Shown here: positions 9,316 to 17,870 of the stretch, in pieces
Layout: each line of letters opens with the position of its first letter
Numbering within the stretch: the stretch's first letter is position 1
Assembly (NCBI RefSeq): GCF_030027245.1
Contig: NZ_JASERT010000003.1
Location: 62,001 to 126,000, forward strand
Origin: Asticcacaulis sp. EMRT-3
GTDB taxonomy: Bacteria > Pseudomonadota > Alphaproteobacteria > Caulobacterales > Caulobacteraceae
DNA: 64,000 bases
Direction: 5' to 3'
Made by a program: the position numbers and the translations under genes
Notes under the pieces: model-generated
Seen by the model: the letters and a program-made list of their open reading frames with translations, nothing else
Database searches by the model: none
What the model was told of the DNA's origin: nothing

Positions 9316-10193
9316 CACGGTTTGACCTCTCTTTGCACGCCGGCAACTGTTGTGCCGTCCTTGGGTGCGACGCCATTCGCGTCAAAAGCGTCGTTCCAGA
9401 TGCCGACGACGGATCGACCAAGCCGCAAAACAAAGCGCTTGCCCGTGCGTTCGACGACCAGAAGATCGCCGTCCATATGGAAGTTGACGCGTTCTTCCTC
9501 GCCCGATGGCGCAATGTAAAAGACCGTCGGGATGTCGCGGTTGGCAGGAAACTTCAGGTAGGTGAAGCGGCCATCATCGAAGACCAGGGCAGGCGAGATA
9601 TCCTCGGCGCCAGCACCGACTTTTTTGGAATATTTCCAGTTCCGTGGAGACGGCTGATCTGCCGCCAGACGGTCAGACAGTACGGCGGCCTCATCATCTT
9701 TTGGCATGGCAACCGTCCCTGCCATGAAGGTTGACATTGGCGGTAGCTGAATTGGATAACGAAAAATCACGCGGTACATCGGCGAAGAACCAGCGGATCT
9801 GCGACGGGCGCGCGCAACGCCATGGAGCGTGAATTCAATCGAATAGTCGTGCCTGTTGGTGCGCAGTTCGAGATTGTTGTGCGTGGCGCCGGGCTTCGGC
9901 TTCACCCACACTTCATTGGTGCCCTGGTCGGCACGAATGCACCACAGGCTGTCAGCGCTCTGGCAATCGGCCGACATGCCTGTGGCCGCGACCTCAATTT
10001 TTTCATCATCACCCAGCACGATACGCGTGGCAGTCCCCACCGCCACTGCCACGACCGTGACTTCGTCCTTGTTGTAAGTGACGTACCGCACACGGAGATC
10101 TTTACCGCCAGGCGTCGGTATGTCGGCCGCCAGGGTGGGCGTCGTCAATCCGAGTGCGGCGATCAGGACGCAAGACGCGAGAGGAAATTTCAT
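9315..10193 (-). CDS. virB9: VirB9/TrbG core-complex protein
   Basis: A periplasmic/outer-membrane core component of 292 aa. A cleavable signal peptide ends near TPTLAADIP. The N-terminal domain (RVRYVTYNKDEVTVVAVAVG) and the C-terminal domain that packs against VirB10 (YLKFPANRDIPTVFYIAPSGEEERVNF) are both recognisable. The stop is shared with the virB10 start (TGATG), and virB8 ends 11 nt upstream. Confidence 0.93.
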   Translation of the reverse strand: MKFPLASCVLIAALGLTTPTLAADIPTPGGKDLRVRYVTYNKDEVTVVAVAVGTATRIVLGDDEKIEVAATGMSADCQSADSLWCIRADQGTNEVWVKPKPGATHNNLELRTNRHDYSIEFTLHGVARARRRSAGSSPMYRVIFRYPIQLPPMSTFMAGTVAMPKDDEAAVLSDRLAADQPSPRNWKYSKKVGAGAEDISPALVFDDGRFTYLKFPANRDIPTVFYIAPSGEEERVNFHMDGDLLVVERTGKRFVLRLGRSVVGIWNDAFDANGVAPKDGTTVAGVQREVKP

Positions 10194-10204
10194 AGCCCCC
10201 TCCC

Positions 10205-10951
10205 CTACTGTGCTTCAGGAGGCTGGGCCTCCGTTGAGGTCGCAATCTCCGGATCAACCCGATAGCTCGTGACGGCATAACCCAGCGGATTGTTGATCAG
10301 GTCTTTTTCCTTACCGAACATGGACGGCTTATAGTCATAGGCGAGAGTGGCAACGTAGACTTGCGGCGGATCAGAAATCCCGCTTTGCAGATGATTGGTC
10401 GTCTTCTCAAAACGGACAACCGCCTCCGGACTGACGCTGTCCTGCGACAAGGTAATGCTAAGGATCGTCACACGTATCTCGGTGGATGCACCCAGTTTTG
10501 TGTCGAGGGCATTGGGTCCCGTGAAGGTCTTGGCGTAGCCGCGCGCCACCTCGTCGGTACTGAGGCCTAAGGTTGTGTCGTAATCGGTCTGGAGGAGGCG
10601 ATACATGTAGGATTCGCGGGCGATGACGTAGACCTGCGCCCAGTGCTTATCGAGCAGCTCCTGATAACCAATGGTCGTGCGGGCACCCACCGCATCGACC
10701 AATTCCGTATTGCCGGTCGCCTTATCAACCTCGAAGACATATGGCACGGTGCGCTTGAACGGCGCCATCGTGGCAATCCCGATGACCGCTAAAATCGCGA
10801 CGACGCAAGCCCCCACAGCCACACGCCACGCCCGGCGTTCGGACTGCTCAAGTCGAGCCTGGCGGTCAGCCTCCCAATCCCGAGCCTGGCCGTAAAAGGC
10901 CGTTTCACCGTTTGGGCTCACGGCCGCTGGTTTTTCAAACATAGGTCTCAT
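10205..10951 (-). CDS. virB8: VirB8 inner-membrane assembly factor
   Basis: A bitopic inner-membrane protein of 248 aa. The cytoplasmic tail is followed by one membrane segment (RVAVGACVVAILAVIGIATM, residues about 43-62) and a periplasmic NTF2-like domain (YQELLDKHWAQVYVIARESY and so on). VirB8 nucleates the channel. The sequence opens with two possible starts, MRP and, three codons later, MFE. A 38-nt gap separates it from virB5, the largest between core genes of this operon apart from virB2-virB1, so a second ribosome loading site is needed there. Confidence 0.93.
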   Translation of the reverse strand: MRPMFEKPAAVSPNGETAFYGQARDWEADRQARLEQSERRAWRVAVGACVVAILAVIGIATMAPFKRTVPYVFEVDKATGNTELVDAVGARTTIGYQELLDKHWAQVYVIARESYMYRLLQTDYDTTLGLSTDEVARGYAKTFTGPNALDTKLGASTEIRVTILSITLSQDSVSPEAVVRFEKTTNHLQSGISDPPQVYVATLAYDYKPSMFGKEKDLINNPLGYAVTSYRVDPEIATSTEAQPPEAQ

Positions 10952-10989
10952 CCTGAATTCTTAAGTGCCCAAGCCCATGGCCCAGAGGT

Positions 10990-11733
10990 CTACTGGCCCG
11001 GCATTTGGAAGACGAAGCTGTCGGCAACGGCCGGCGCATCAGGTGACAGGCGCTTCAAGGTGCGTTCTTTCAGGGCCTGCTGCGCAGCATCGGTTTCGCT
11101 CTGCGCCATCGCGTTCATGATCAAGATGCGGTTGGCGTCATTGGCAACCTCGGCCTGAGCGATCTGGATTCGCGCCTGCAGCTCGGCGATGGCCTTGGGG
11201 TCTTGCGTCCCGTTAATCTGACCCTGCAGGTCGCTCAGCTGCTGGCCGCGTTCATCAAGGAGCGTATTTGCGTTTTGCTGATAGGCCTGAGCCTGGCTGG
11301 TCGCATCAAGCGCTGCCTCGCAAGCCGTCCTCAGCTCACCACTCAGATTGTCACACGTGTAGACGGCGTCTTGGGTGCGTAGGCTTAAGCCCGCAGCCGT
11401 CAGACCCGACGTGCCACGACCATTGAGTTGATTGTAGACACTGGCGATGTCCGACGGCACAACGCCTTTGAGTAAGGGGTTATTCAAAATCTCGCCGAGA
11501 TTTCGGCTGCCGGTCAGTGACTGGTATTGCGTTTTTGCCTGTTGCAACGAGGTTTGCAGGGTCTGGATCGCGCTCGCCATCTGCTGATATTGCTGCTGCC
11601 AGGCGGCCACCTGCCTCAAAGCCTGAAGGTAATTTGTCGGGTCATAGACAACGACCTGGGCATGGGCGGTCCCAAAGACCAGAAACAGGCCAGCGAACAC
11701 CAACCCGACTGAGCGGGTATCAGAGTTTTTCAT
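10990..11733 (-). CDS. virB5: VirB5 minor pilin / pilus-tip protein
   Basis: A secreted 247-aa protein with a signal peptide (GLVFAGLFLVFGTAHA, cleaved before QVVVYDP) and a long, mostly helical glutamine-rich body (AAWQQQYQQMASAIQTLQTS), as usual for VirB5/TrbJ. GAAGGGG lies before the ATG. Its last 20 residues contain RLSPDAPAVADSFVF, a motif echoed in the small protein encoded between virB4 and virB6. virB5 follows virB6 here, whereas in the Agrobacterium order it precedes it. Confidence 0.9.
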   Translation of the reverse strand: MKNSDTRSVGLVFAGLFLVFGTAHAQVVVYDPTNYLQALRQVAAWQQQYQQMASAIQTLQTSLQQAKTQYQSLTGSRNLGEILNNPLLKGVVPSDIASVYNQLNGRGTSGLTAAGLSLRTQDAVYTCDNLSGELRTACEAALDATSQAQAYQQNANTLLDERGQQLSDLQGQINGTQDPKAIAELQARIQIAQAEVANDANRILIMNAMAQSETDAAQQALKERTLKRLSPDAPAVADSFVFQMPGQ

Positions 11734-11744
11734 CGGTGGCCCCT

Positions 11745-12779
11745 TCAGGTGCTTTGCTTAAGATTGTCGTCGATATGACGTTGGTATATCGGCAGCGCCG
11801 CCGACGGGGCTTGCGGACTCTGACGAGACGAAGACTCCGTGCCATTTCCTGAGCCCTTGCTGATGCTGTTGGTCGAGCTGGTCTGATCATTTTTGCTCCC
11901 ACCTGACCTTCGGCCAAGCGCAAGACCCGCAATAATGCCGCCCATGGCGGCCGCCGCGACCCCACCGCCCGAGACCGACGCGCCACCGCCAAGTGCCGAT
12001 GCGATGGCATTGAGGTGCAGCATGACGATGCCAAGCGCGACCGAGACAATCAGAAGCGCAACGCAATCCTTGATGATGGCACTGTCATTGCCGTAATCGG
12101 CCAGCGCCTTCGCGGCGAACTCCTGTGCAAACAAAGTCAGCATGGTGAAGCCCGCCACGACCAGGACGCTGAGGATCACATAGTTGACGACCTGGCCAAT
12201 CCAGCTTTCGCAAAAGCGCTGGGTTGCCGGAAACATGGCGCAGAGAATAAAAGCCGGGCCCAGAGCCAGAACGAGCGCCAGAGCCACCTTGGCCAGCAGA
12301 TAAAGACCAATGCCGATGGCAAAAATCCACACCTCGGCGACAATGACAATGAACATGGCAAAATAGAGCGTCAGGTTTGGTACTAGGCTAGTCCCCGCCT
12401 CCTGGCCGATCGCGGCGGCCAGTGCATCATAAGGCACCATGAACTGATCGATGACGCCGCCGACCGTTGTCTGCGTGCTGAAGGCCGAAATCAGACCCTC
12501 CTGGAGGCCATAAAAGGCATTCAGGATTTCACCTTGATAAATTCCGACGCCCAGCGCCGCCGCTGAAACGAACGCCATCTTGACCAGCTTCCACAGCGAC
12601 GTGTGCAAGCCATCCTGAGCTTCACCCCGCATGACCGCGTAACCGATGATGATGATGTAAATCGTGATTCCTGTAAGGGCGAGCGGGGTCAGGATGCCGC
12701 ACAGGGCCGCGCTCTTGGCGGTGACAAAGCCATTCAGCAACTGGTCGACGGCGGTTTCGATTTCTGAGGCAAGCCCCAT
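11745..12779 (-). CDS. virB6: VirB6 polytopic channel protein
   Basis: An inner-membrane channel component of 344 aa with at least five membrane segments (LTPLALTGITIYIIIIGYAV, LVKMAFVSAAALGVGIY, FAMFIVIVAEVWIFAIGIGL, ALVLALGPAFILCAMFP, VILSVLVVAGFTMLTLF) and a Ser/Gly-rich cytoplasmic tail. The ATG at MGLASEIETAVDQ is preferred; it lies 1 nt after the stop of the preceding small gene, and the longer frame upstream overlaps that gene. Confidence 0.92.
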   Translation of the reverse strand: MGLASEIETAVDQLLNGFVTAKSAALCGILTPLALTGITIYIIIIGYAVMRGEAQDGLHTSLWKLVKMAFVSAAALGVGIYQGEILNAFYGLQEGLISAFSTQTTVGGVIDQFMVPYDALAAAIGQEAGTSLVPNLTLYFAMFIVIVAEVWIFAIGIGLYLLAKVALALVLALGPAFILCAMFPATQRFCESWIGQVVNYVILSVLVVAGFTMLTLFAQEFAAKALADYGNDSAIIKDCVALLIVSVALGIVMLHLNAIASALGGGASVSGGGVAAAAMGGIIAGLALGRRSGGSKNDQTSSTNSISKGSGNGTESSSRQSPQAPSAALPIYQRHIDDNLKQST

Positions 12780-12780
12780 C

Positions 12781-13122
12781 TTAGTGACCGCGCCCGGAGC
12801 CGATACCTTTAGCCGGCGGCACGTCATTTTTGCGGATATCGGCATAATAAGCGGAGTCCTGAGCGGTGCCTTCAACAACAAACGCACGCCGCCATTCGCG
12901 TTCAGCCTTCGGGTCCCTGAGGTTCCACTGGTCCCGGGTCTGTCCAACCTGTTTTAGGACGGCGTCCGTTGGAACAAAGACAAAATCGTCAGCGACGGCA
13001 TGAGCCGTGGGGGCTAATCGCCGTTGCGTTTTGGCATCTACCGCAAACGCCCGGTCACTGATACCCGACAGAATCATCAGCATAGTCAGCGCACCGACAA
13101 TTGCCCTTAAGCGGTCACGCAT
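12781..13122 (-). CDS. small secreted protein X of the virB operon
   Basis: A 113-aa protein not recognised by name. Its start overlaps the virB4 stop by 8 nt (ATGCGTGA), so translation is coupled. A signal peptide (LRAIVGALTMLMILSGISDR, then AFAVDA) precedes a charged body with no cysteine. Just after the cleavage site comes RLAPTAHAVADDFVF, which matches the end of VirB5 (RLSPDAPAVADSFVF) at 11 of 15 positions. It takes the place between VirB4 and VirB6 where VirB5 is found in other systems. A periplasmic partner or minor-pilin role is inferred. Confidence 0.8.
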   Translation of the reverse strand: MRDRLRAIVGALTMLMILSGISDRAFAVDAKTQRRLAPTAHAVADDFVFVPTDAVLKQVGQTRDQWNLRDPKAEREWRRAFVVEGTAQDSAYYADIRKNDVPPAKGIGSGRGH

Positions 13123-15571
13123 GGCTGGCCTCCAGCTTGTTGATGCGCGAGCGGCGCGTGGCCGTACGCTCATGAAAAATCGGTAGCCAAACCTCCGGAT
13201 CATCGCCGACTTCGGTTCGGATCTGGTCGAGTAGCTCGACGTTTTCAGTCGTCCCTGACAGGACGTTGAGAACCCCCGGCATGCCACCGAGATCAAAGCG
13301 TACAACGGCCGAGGTGTGGCCCTGCTTGACCAGAAACAACCGGCTGGTTTCGCCCAGATTCCTGATGATGCGGAACTCAGCTTCAGTGACCTTAAAACCG
13401 CCGACATAGTCGTCGTGGTCGGCTTTGGGGTTGGGCAGAAAAATCTGAGTGACGCTTTGTTCGACCATGGTCTTGCCAATGCGATGCCCCAACACGTCCG
13501 ACGGCGATTGCGTGACGAACACGCCAAGGCCCCCCTGTTTACGGATGGTCTTTTGCTTGTTGAGCGCAAAATCGGAGAAGTGCTCATCCATCAGCGGCTT
13601 CCAGAACTCCTCCATAAAATAGATGAAGGGTCGACCGTCTATCAGGCCCTCAGTGATGTGCAGCAAATAGGCCATAATCGGCGTGCGCACCTCAGGATCA
13701 TCGAGGAAGTCTGTATAGTCGTAGGCGAAAATTGCACCGCAGGCGAAATCCTGACTGTCAGCTGGATTATCAAAGGCCCAACCGAGCGGCTGGCCTCGCA
13801 GCCATTTTTTCAGGCGCAAAGACACCGAATTATCACCCGTATTGGGCAGGTTCTGCGCCACCGCCGACAGGCTTCGCAATTCGGGTGATATCGCTTCACT
13901 CATAACCGTGCGAACCGCGTGGCTGATCTCGGCCTCCTCCTTCGCCGACAAGGCCCCTGCCCCCTCCTTACGGATCAGTAATTTGACCAGCTTGTCGCAG
14001 AACTGGATATTGTCTTCGGTGGCGCTCAGCTGGAATGGATTAAAGCCCGTGGCCTCGCCACGCTTCAGTGCATGGTATTGACCGCCCATGGCGCGGATGG
14101 CGATTTCTGCGCCGCGGTCCTTGTCGAAGAAGACACAGCGAAGATCCTGGTACTTGGTAGCGAAGGTGAGCAGCGCCATTTCCAAGGCCGTCTTGCCGAC
14201 GCCCGTCGTCCCGCAGATGAAGGTATTGCCAGGGTATTTTTCGTCGCTGGAGTCTTTTCCATCCGGCGAGACATGGAAGTTGAAATAGAACGGTTGACCC
14301 GATGGCGTTTTCAACAAGGCCAGGGCCTCGCCCCAGGGATTGCCGTCGCGCTTACCCGTAGCAAAATTATGCAGTGGGCTAAGAGCCGCAAAATTGCGGC
14401 TGGTCAGGCGGGCATCGCGAGGCCGTAATGACCAATTGCCCGGTAACTGCGCAAACCAGGCACATTCCGGGACGGCATCGACAATCGACATCTTGAAGCC
14501 CGGCCCATCCTGTAGGACGGAGCGCGCCTCCTGGATCGATTTGGCGACATCGTTCAAGGTCTCGCCAAACACCGCCAAACTGTAATGATAGTCTCCAACA
14601 TCCATAAGACCGCTGGCCAGATCGTCCATGGCCTGGTCCATCTCCTCGATCTCGCGCGCGGCCACATCTTCCGAGGCGATCAACTGGCCCTTTTGCCGCT
14701 CGAGCGCCGTCATGGCGTCGCGCTTGTTGAGCGCAGAGAAGGACTGCGTTTCGATATACTCGTAGTCGCCATAGAGGATGCCGTTGGCCATCCCGGGCTC
14801 TGACCATTTGGGATAATCCTGAATATCGAGCAGTCCAGCGAATTTCTTCTCAGTCGGGTGCCAGATCTCGACCATGCCGTTGCGATCACCGAAGTGCAGG
14901 CGCGACGTCGGCAAATACTGGTCAATCGATGCCCGGCGCATGGTTACGTCTTCCCAGACGCCATTGAGCAGAAAACCGTAAAAGGTGAGCATATCCGAGA
15001 TCACCAACGGCCCGCGAGCCTTGGTCGCCAAACGTGTCGGTCCATAGCGGGCAAGACTGGCCTCGAAGGACTTGGCGGCATCGTCCAGCGCTGCCAGCGC
15101 CTCGTTCTCAGCGGCCCGGATGTCTGCCACTGTCCGGCTCCCGACAGATTTGAAAAACCTACCCATTCGGGTAGGGACCGGGCGATAGATCAGCGTAACA
15201 TAGAGCTCGGTGCGCATCTGGCGGTGAGCGTCGAAAGAGGCGTAATAGCGCGCGTTCAAATCGTCGCAAAAGGCGTTGCCATATTGGCCATCCAGCCGTT
15301 CACGGACCGTCCGACGGATCTTGTGCGACCAGATGGCAAAGCTTCCACCGCCAAGTGACCTCAGAAAGTTATTGAGCCCTTCCTTGCGAACGTGAATGTC
15401 TTCGGGATCGACGGTCTCAAAGGGAATGCCGTCCAGGCGCCATGTGGCAATATAATCGCCTGTCCGTCGCAGTTTGACGACGTCAGCCGTGATATGCACG
15501 CCCATGGGCACGAATTCCGAGGAGGAGATTTCGTCGCCAGCGGCAGCCTTGAGGTTCGATCGGTCTCGCAT
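13115..15571 (-). CDS. virB4: VirB4 secretion ATPase
   Basis: The large ATPase that extracts pilin and powers assembly. It has 818 aa when started at the ATG overlapping the virB3 stop (TGATG); the frame extends further upstream inside virB3. The N-terminal CagE/TrbE/VirB domain is complete. Walker A GTTGVGKT lies near residue 452, and the Walker B RPFIYFMEEFWKPL and the C-terminal ATPase part follow. No membrane segment is evident, so VirB3 probably provides anchoring. Confidence 0.95.
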   Translation of the reverse strand: MRDRSNLKAAAGDEISSSEFVPMGVHITADVVKLRRTGDYIATWRLDGIPFETVDPEDIHVRKEGLNNFLRSLGGGSFAIWSHKIRRTVRERLDGQYGNAFCDDLNARYYASFDAHRQMRTELYVTLIYRPVPTRMGRFFKSVGSRTVADIRAAENEALAALDDAAKSFEASLARYGPTRLATKARGPLVISDMLTFYGFLLNGVWEDVTMRRASIDQYLPTSRLHFGDRNGMVEIWHPTEKKFAGLLDIQDYPKWSEPGMANGILYGDYEYIETQSFSALNKRDAMTALERQKGQLIASEDVAAREIEEMDQAMDDLASGLMDVGDYHYSLAVFGETLNDVAKSIQEARSVLQDGPGFKMSIVDAVPECAWFAQLPGNWSLRPRDARLTSRNFAALSPLHNFATGKRDGNPWGEALALLKTPSGQPFYFNFHVSPDGKDSSDEKYPGNTFICGTTGVGKTALEMALLTFATKYQDLRCVFFDKDRGAEIAIRAMGGQYHALKRGEATGFNPFQLSATEDNIQFCDKLVKLLIRKEGAGALSAKEEAEISHAVRTVMSEAISPELRSLSAVAQNLPNTGDNSVSLRLKKWLRGQPLGWAFDNPADSQDFACGAIFAYDYTDFLDDPEVRTPIMAYLLHITEGLIDGRPFIYFMEEFWKPLMDEHFSDFALNKQKTIRKQGGLGVFVTQSPSDVLGHRIGKTMVEQSVTQIFLPNPKADHDDYVGGFKVTEAEFRIIRNLGETSRLFLVKQGHTSAVVRFDLGGMPGVLNVLSGTTENVELLDQIRTEVGDDPEVWLPIFHERTATRRSRINKLEASHA

Positions 15572-15900
15572 CAGGATTTCCGCTTCTTGTAGGCTAAGGG
15601 TGCAAAGCTCAAAGCATCCCAACGACGGCGCGCTGCCCCATGGCGATGACGCATGCGCGCCCGCATCAAAAGCTGGTGAAGACGTTGATCGTCCTTACGC
15701 GTCACCTGCCGCATGACGGCGACGATGGCGACATAGGTAAGGCCGATAAATAGACTGACGACAGGGCTGATCAGGTACATCAGCCAGCCGCCCGCCAGCA
15801 GACAGACCCCCGTAACCATGAGAAAAGGCATCATCGGCACACCCAGAAACATCGCCGGGCGCGTACAGCCTTTGAAAATGGGATCGCGGAAGTCGTCCAT
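15571..15900 (-). CDS. virB3: VirB3 inner-membrane protein
   Basis: A 109-aa protein with one or two adjacent N-terminal membrane segments (FLMVTGVCLLAGGWLMYLIS, PVVSLFIGLTYVAIVAVM), preceded by the typical DPIFKGCTRPAMFLGVPMMP. It is the VirB4-associated component. It lies 2 nt from virB2 and is coupled to virB4 (TGATG). Confidence 0.92.
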   Translation of the reverse strand: MDDFRDPIFKGCTRPAMFLGVPMMPFLMVTGVCLLAGGWLMYLISPVVSLFIGLTYVAIVAVMRQVTRKDDQRLHQLLMRARMRHRHGAARRRWDALSFAPLAYKKRKS

Positions 15901-15902
15901 GA

Positions 15903-16211
15903 TCAGTTGATCAGCCAGCCCGCAATTTCAGCAGCGCCGCCTACGAGCACGCCGCCGATGACGATGTTCGAGATTTCCGACCACTTGGCGTGCTGAAAGA
16001 TCATCTTATAGCCAGCCCAGGCGATCGCGATCGTAAAGGCCACGACGCCAATGCCAAGCAATGCGGTTTGAACGTTTTGCATGACCGACGTCAGCTTAGT
16101 GAGCTGCGCAAAGGCCGGAGACACCGACAAGGTCGAAATAGAGACAACCATAAGCGCGACACGACCAGTGGGCCGCGACAGAAGGGCTTTCAGGGATTTG
16201 ATAGGGGACAT
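15903..16211 (-). CDS. virB2: VirB2 major pilin
   Basis: A prepilin of 102 aa: a long signal peptide ending in SVSPAFA, then a mature part of about 65 residues with two hydrophobic helices (ALLGIGVVAFTIAIAWAGYK and IVIGGVLVGGAAEIAGWLI) around a short positively charged loop. This is the usual T4SS pilin build. It lies directly upstream of virB3. Confidence 0.92.
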   Translation of the reverse strand: MSPIKSLKALLSRPTGRVALMVVSISTLSVSPAFAQLTKLTSVMQNVQTALLGIGVVAFTIAIAWAGYKMIFQHAKWSEISNIVIGGVLVGGAAEIAGWLIN

Positions 16212-16328
16212 AGGCTCTCTCGGCGTTTTTTATTGCGTGTTTTCGGTTAAGGCGCGGACAAGGCTCGACCTTGCGGCGGATGCTGGTTGCATCTCCGCTG
16301 TGGGGCTTGGGTTGTTTCGATGTTTAAG

Positions 16329-16919
16329 TCAGAACAAAAGTGCCGATGTCTTCGGTGGATCCGCCGTTTTTGAAATCGAAACGACGCCCCCCGCGGGCAG
16401 AGTTCGGCCATGCCTGCGGACGGATACCGACGTGGCACGTGTAGGCGTGGAGGTAATCCTGATTGAGCCGCCCCCTACCCTCGCCGCTTCGATCTTTGCG
16501 ACATAGCCAAGCCTATAGCCGCTCGTCAGATTGCCGGTGTAGTAGCAACTGAAAGCGTCGCGTAACGCGCGCTGTGGATCAGGCATCGATCTTGTAGCGG
16601 AGCGGAAACAATCGGCAAGGATTTCACTGCCGGAGCGAAGGTTTTGGCAGGGATCAAATGCGGTCTCGACAGTCAGATTGTGACTGGCCAGATTCTTCTT
16701 ATTCACCTGTGTCAGGCCAAGGCTGTAATTATAGCCCTTAGCCTCAAGCGCCCTCACAGTGGCTATCGCTTCGAACTTCGAAGTCGGCTGCCGCGATAAA
16801 CGGCCATTAACGACGCCAATCGCGTACGGGTTGAAGCTGGATTCGACGCTGACAAGCCGCTGCAGTGTGGCGGGATGAACGCTGGGCGCACATAAATGTG
16901 CTAACTCTATAAATTCCAA
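16329..16919 (-). CDS. virB1: VirB1 lytic transglycosylase
   Basis: A peptidoglycan-cleaving enzyme that opens the wall for the channel. The SLT fold is visible: catalytic glutamate E26 in VSVESSFNP, then YNYSLGLTQVNKKNL and CYYTGN. The length is 196 aa. The frame opens with TTG and has no signal peptide, so export must use another route or the true start differs; GGAGGGGTAAGG lies just upstream of the TTG. A gap of 117 bp separates it from virB2. It is the first gene of the transfer operon. Confidence 0.88.
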   Translation of the reverse strand: MEFIELAHLCAPSVHPATLQRLVSVESSFNPYAIGVVNGRLSRQPTSKFEAIATVRALEAKGYNYSLGLTQVNKKNLASHNLTVETAFDPCQNLRSGSEILADCFRSATRSMPDPQRALRDAFSCYYTGNLTSGYRLGYVAKIEAARVGGGSIRITSTPTRATSVSVRRHGRTLPAGGVVSISKTADPPKTSALLF

Positions 16920-17203
16920 CGCCTTACCCCTCCGTTGAAACCGCTAGCATCTCGGTTTCGTCTGGCAGGTTATTACCGGAAAATTTTGGAACAGGTAAAG
17001 CGCTAACGGAATACGGGTGCTGAGTGTTAACAGTTTTTGCAAAAACTATTGTGATTGGTCCAGCAGGCGAACCAATCAAAGGAAGTTCGCGGTCACTGAT
17101 GCAGATACTGAAATTTCCAGCGGAGGCATTGTGGGGAGCAAATCTGCCAATGGACGAAGTTCGCCATGACGAGTTCGGCTAAGACCAGGTGGCTCCACAA
17201 CCT
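16920..17203. promoter_or_regulatory. upstream region of the virB operon with a 16-bp palindrome
   Basis: Non-coding on both strands as far as can be seen. It must hold the promoter of the roughly 16-kb minus-strand transfer operon. At 17032-17047 it has a perfect 16-bp palindrome (AGTTTTTGCAAAAACT), a plausible operator. No other feature was recognised. Confidence 0.45.
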
Positions 17204-17383
17204 TCACTTCCGAAGCGGCGCCAGTTCATATTTCTTTTTGCAAAAGCCAATGAAAGCCGCATTTGCGCTTCTGAAGTCTGGGCAACCCATGGTCTGCCAT
17301 CTACCACCCCATTCTTGATAAAGGGAGTGAATGTCATAACCGGGTGCTACCAGCTTAGCGTCGATGAATCCTTCTTCGTCCAT
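17204..17383 (-). pseudogene. C-terminal remnant of a second RepA-type initiator
   Basis: An open frame of 59 codons on the strand opposite to repA. Its translation contains APGYDIHSLYQEW, CPDFRSANAAFIGFCKKKY, which lines up with the last part of the RepA encoded at 19942 (APGMDVYAMEADW, RPKLKSADGAFVAYCKSRG): the same APG-D, W, SA-x-AF and CK positions in the same spacing. The rest of such a gene is missing; the frame is closed by TAA 9 nt upstream of the ATG. This is the relic of another RepA replicon, not a functional protein. Confidence 0.75.
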
Positions 17384-17590
17384 GAACGGTAGTTAGGCGA
17401 CAACCTGGCCGACGTGTCGAAGGATGGTATCGCCCATTTGCTGCCTTTAAGCGCCAACGGTCGGTGCAGTCGGAGATGTTTTTCTCTCGCACTTTACGCA
17501 TAAGTAGTTGATGCAAAAGATAAATGCTTGCCAGGATGGGAATAGCGGCTTCTATAGGCCGATAGGCGTCCCTATTGCTAAGTAGGAACT

Positions 17591-17851
17591 TCTACAATAT
17601 GCAACAATAGGCTGGTCTAGGCGACTCTACAATAGGAGGCTCTAGGCACCTCTATTGTCGGGCTCGCCGGTGCGATCAGGCCCTCCACAATTCGATAGAA
17701 TCACCTATAATATTATATTGTAGGTCGCTCTAGGGTTCGCTTGCTTCCACTACAATCGTCTACAATATTATATTGTAGAGCCCTCTAGTCGCCGTAAACG
17801 ATCTGTAAACCATATTGGGCCATAGCTCACTCTACAATACAATATTGTAGA
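17591..17851. repeat. AT-rich palindromic array before parA (probable centromere/operator)
   Basis: Six or more copies of TCTACAATAT or parts of it precede the first parA gene. Three are long dyads with 10-bp arms around one central base: 17704-17724, 17759-17779 (arms TCTACAATAT and ATATTGTAGA, perfect) and 17831-17851 (one mismatch). Half-sites lie at 17591, 17626, 17651 and 17749. The last dyad ends 19 bp before the ATG. Such arrays serve as centromere and autoregulatory operator when the small partition protein is a ribbon-helix-helix factor. Confidence 0.8.
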
Positions 17852-17870
17852 GCCTTGTAGAGGAGCCGAC

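Noticed and set aside
13123..13587. Longer N terminus for the small secreted protein of the virB operon
   Set aside because: It would run within virB4 and destroy the signal peptide; the ATG overlapping the virB4 stop is far better.
17189..17392. A 67-codon plus-strand frame
   Set aside because: The opposite strand encodes the RepA-like C-terminal fragment, which explains the open frame.
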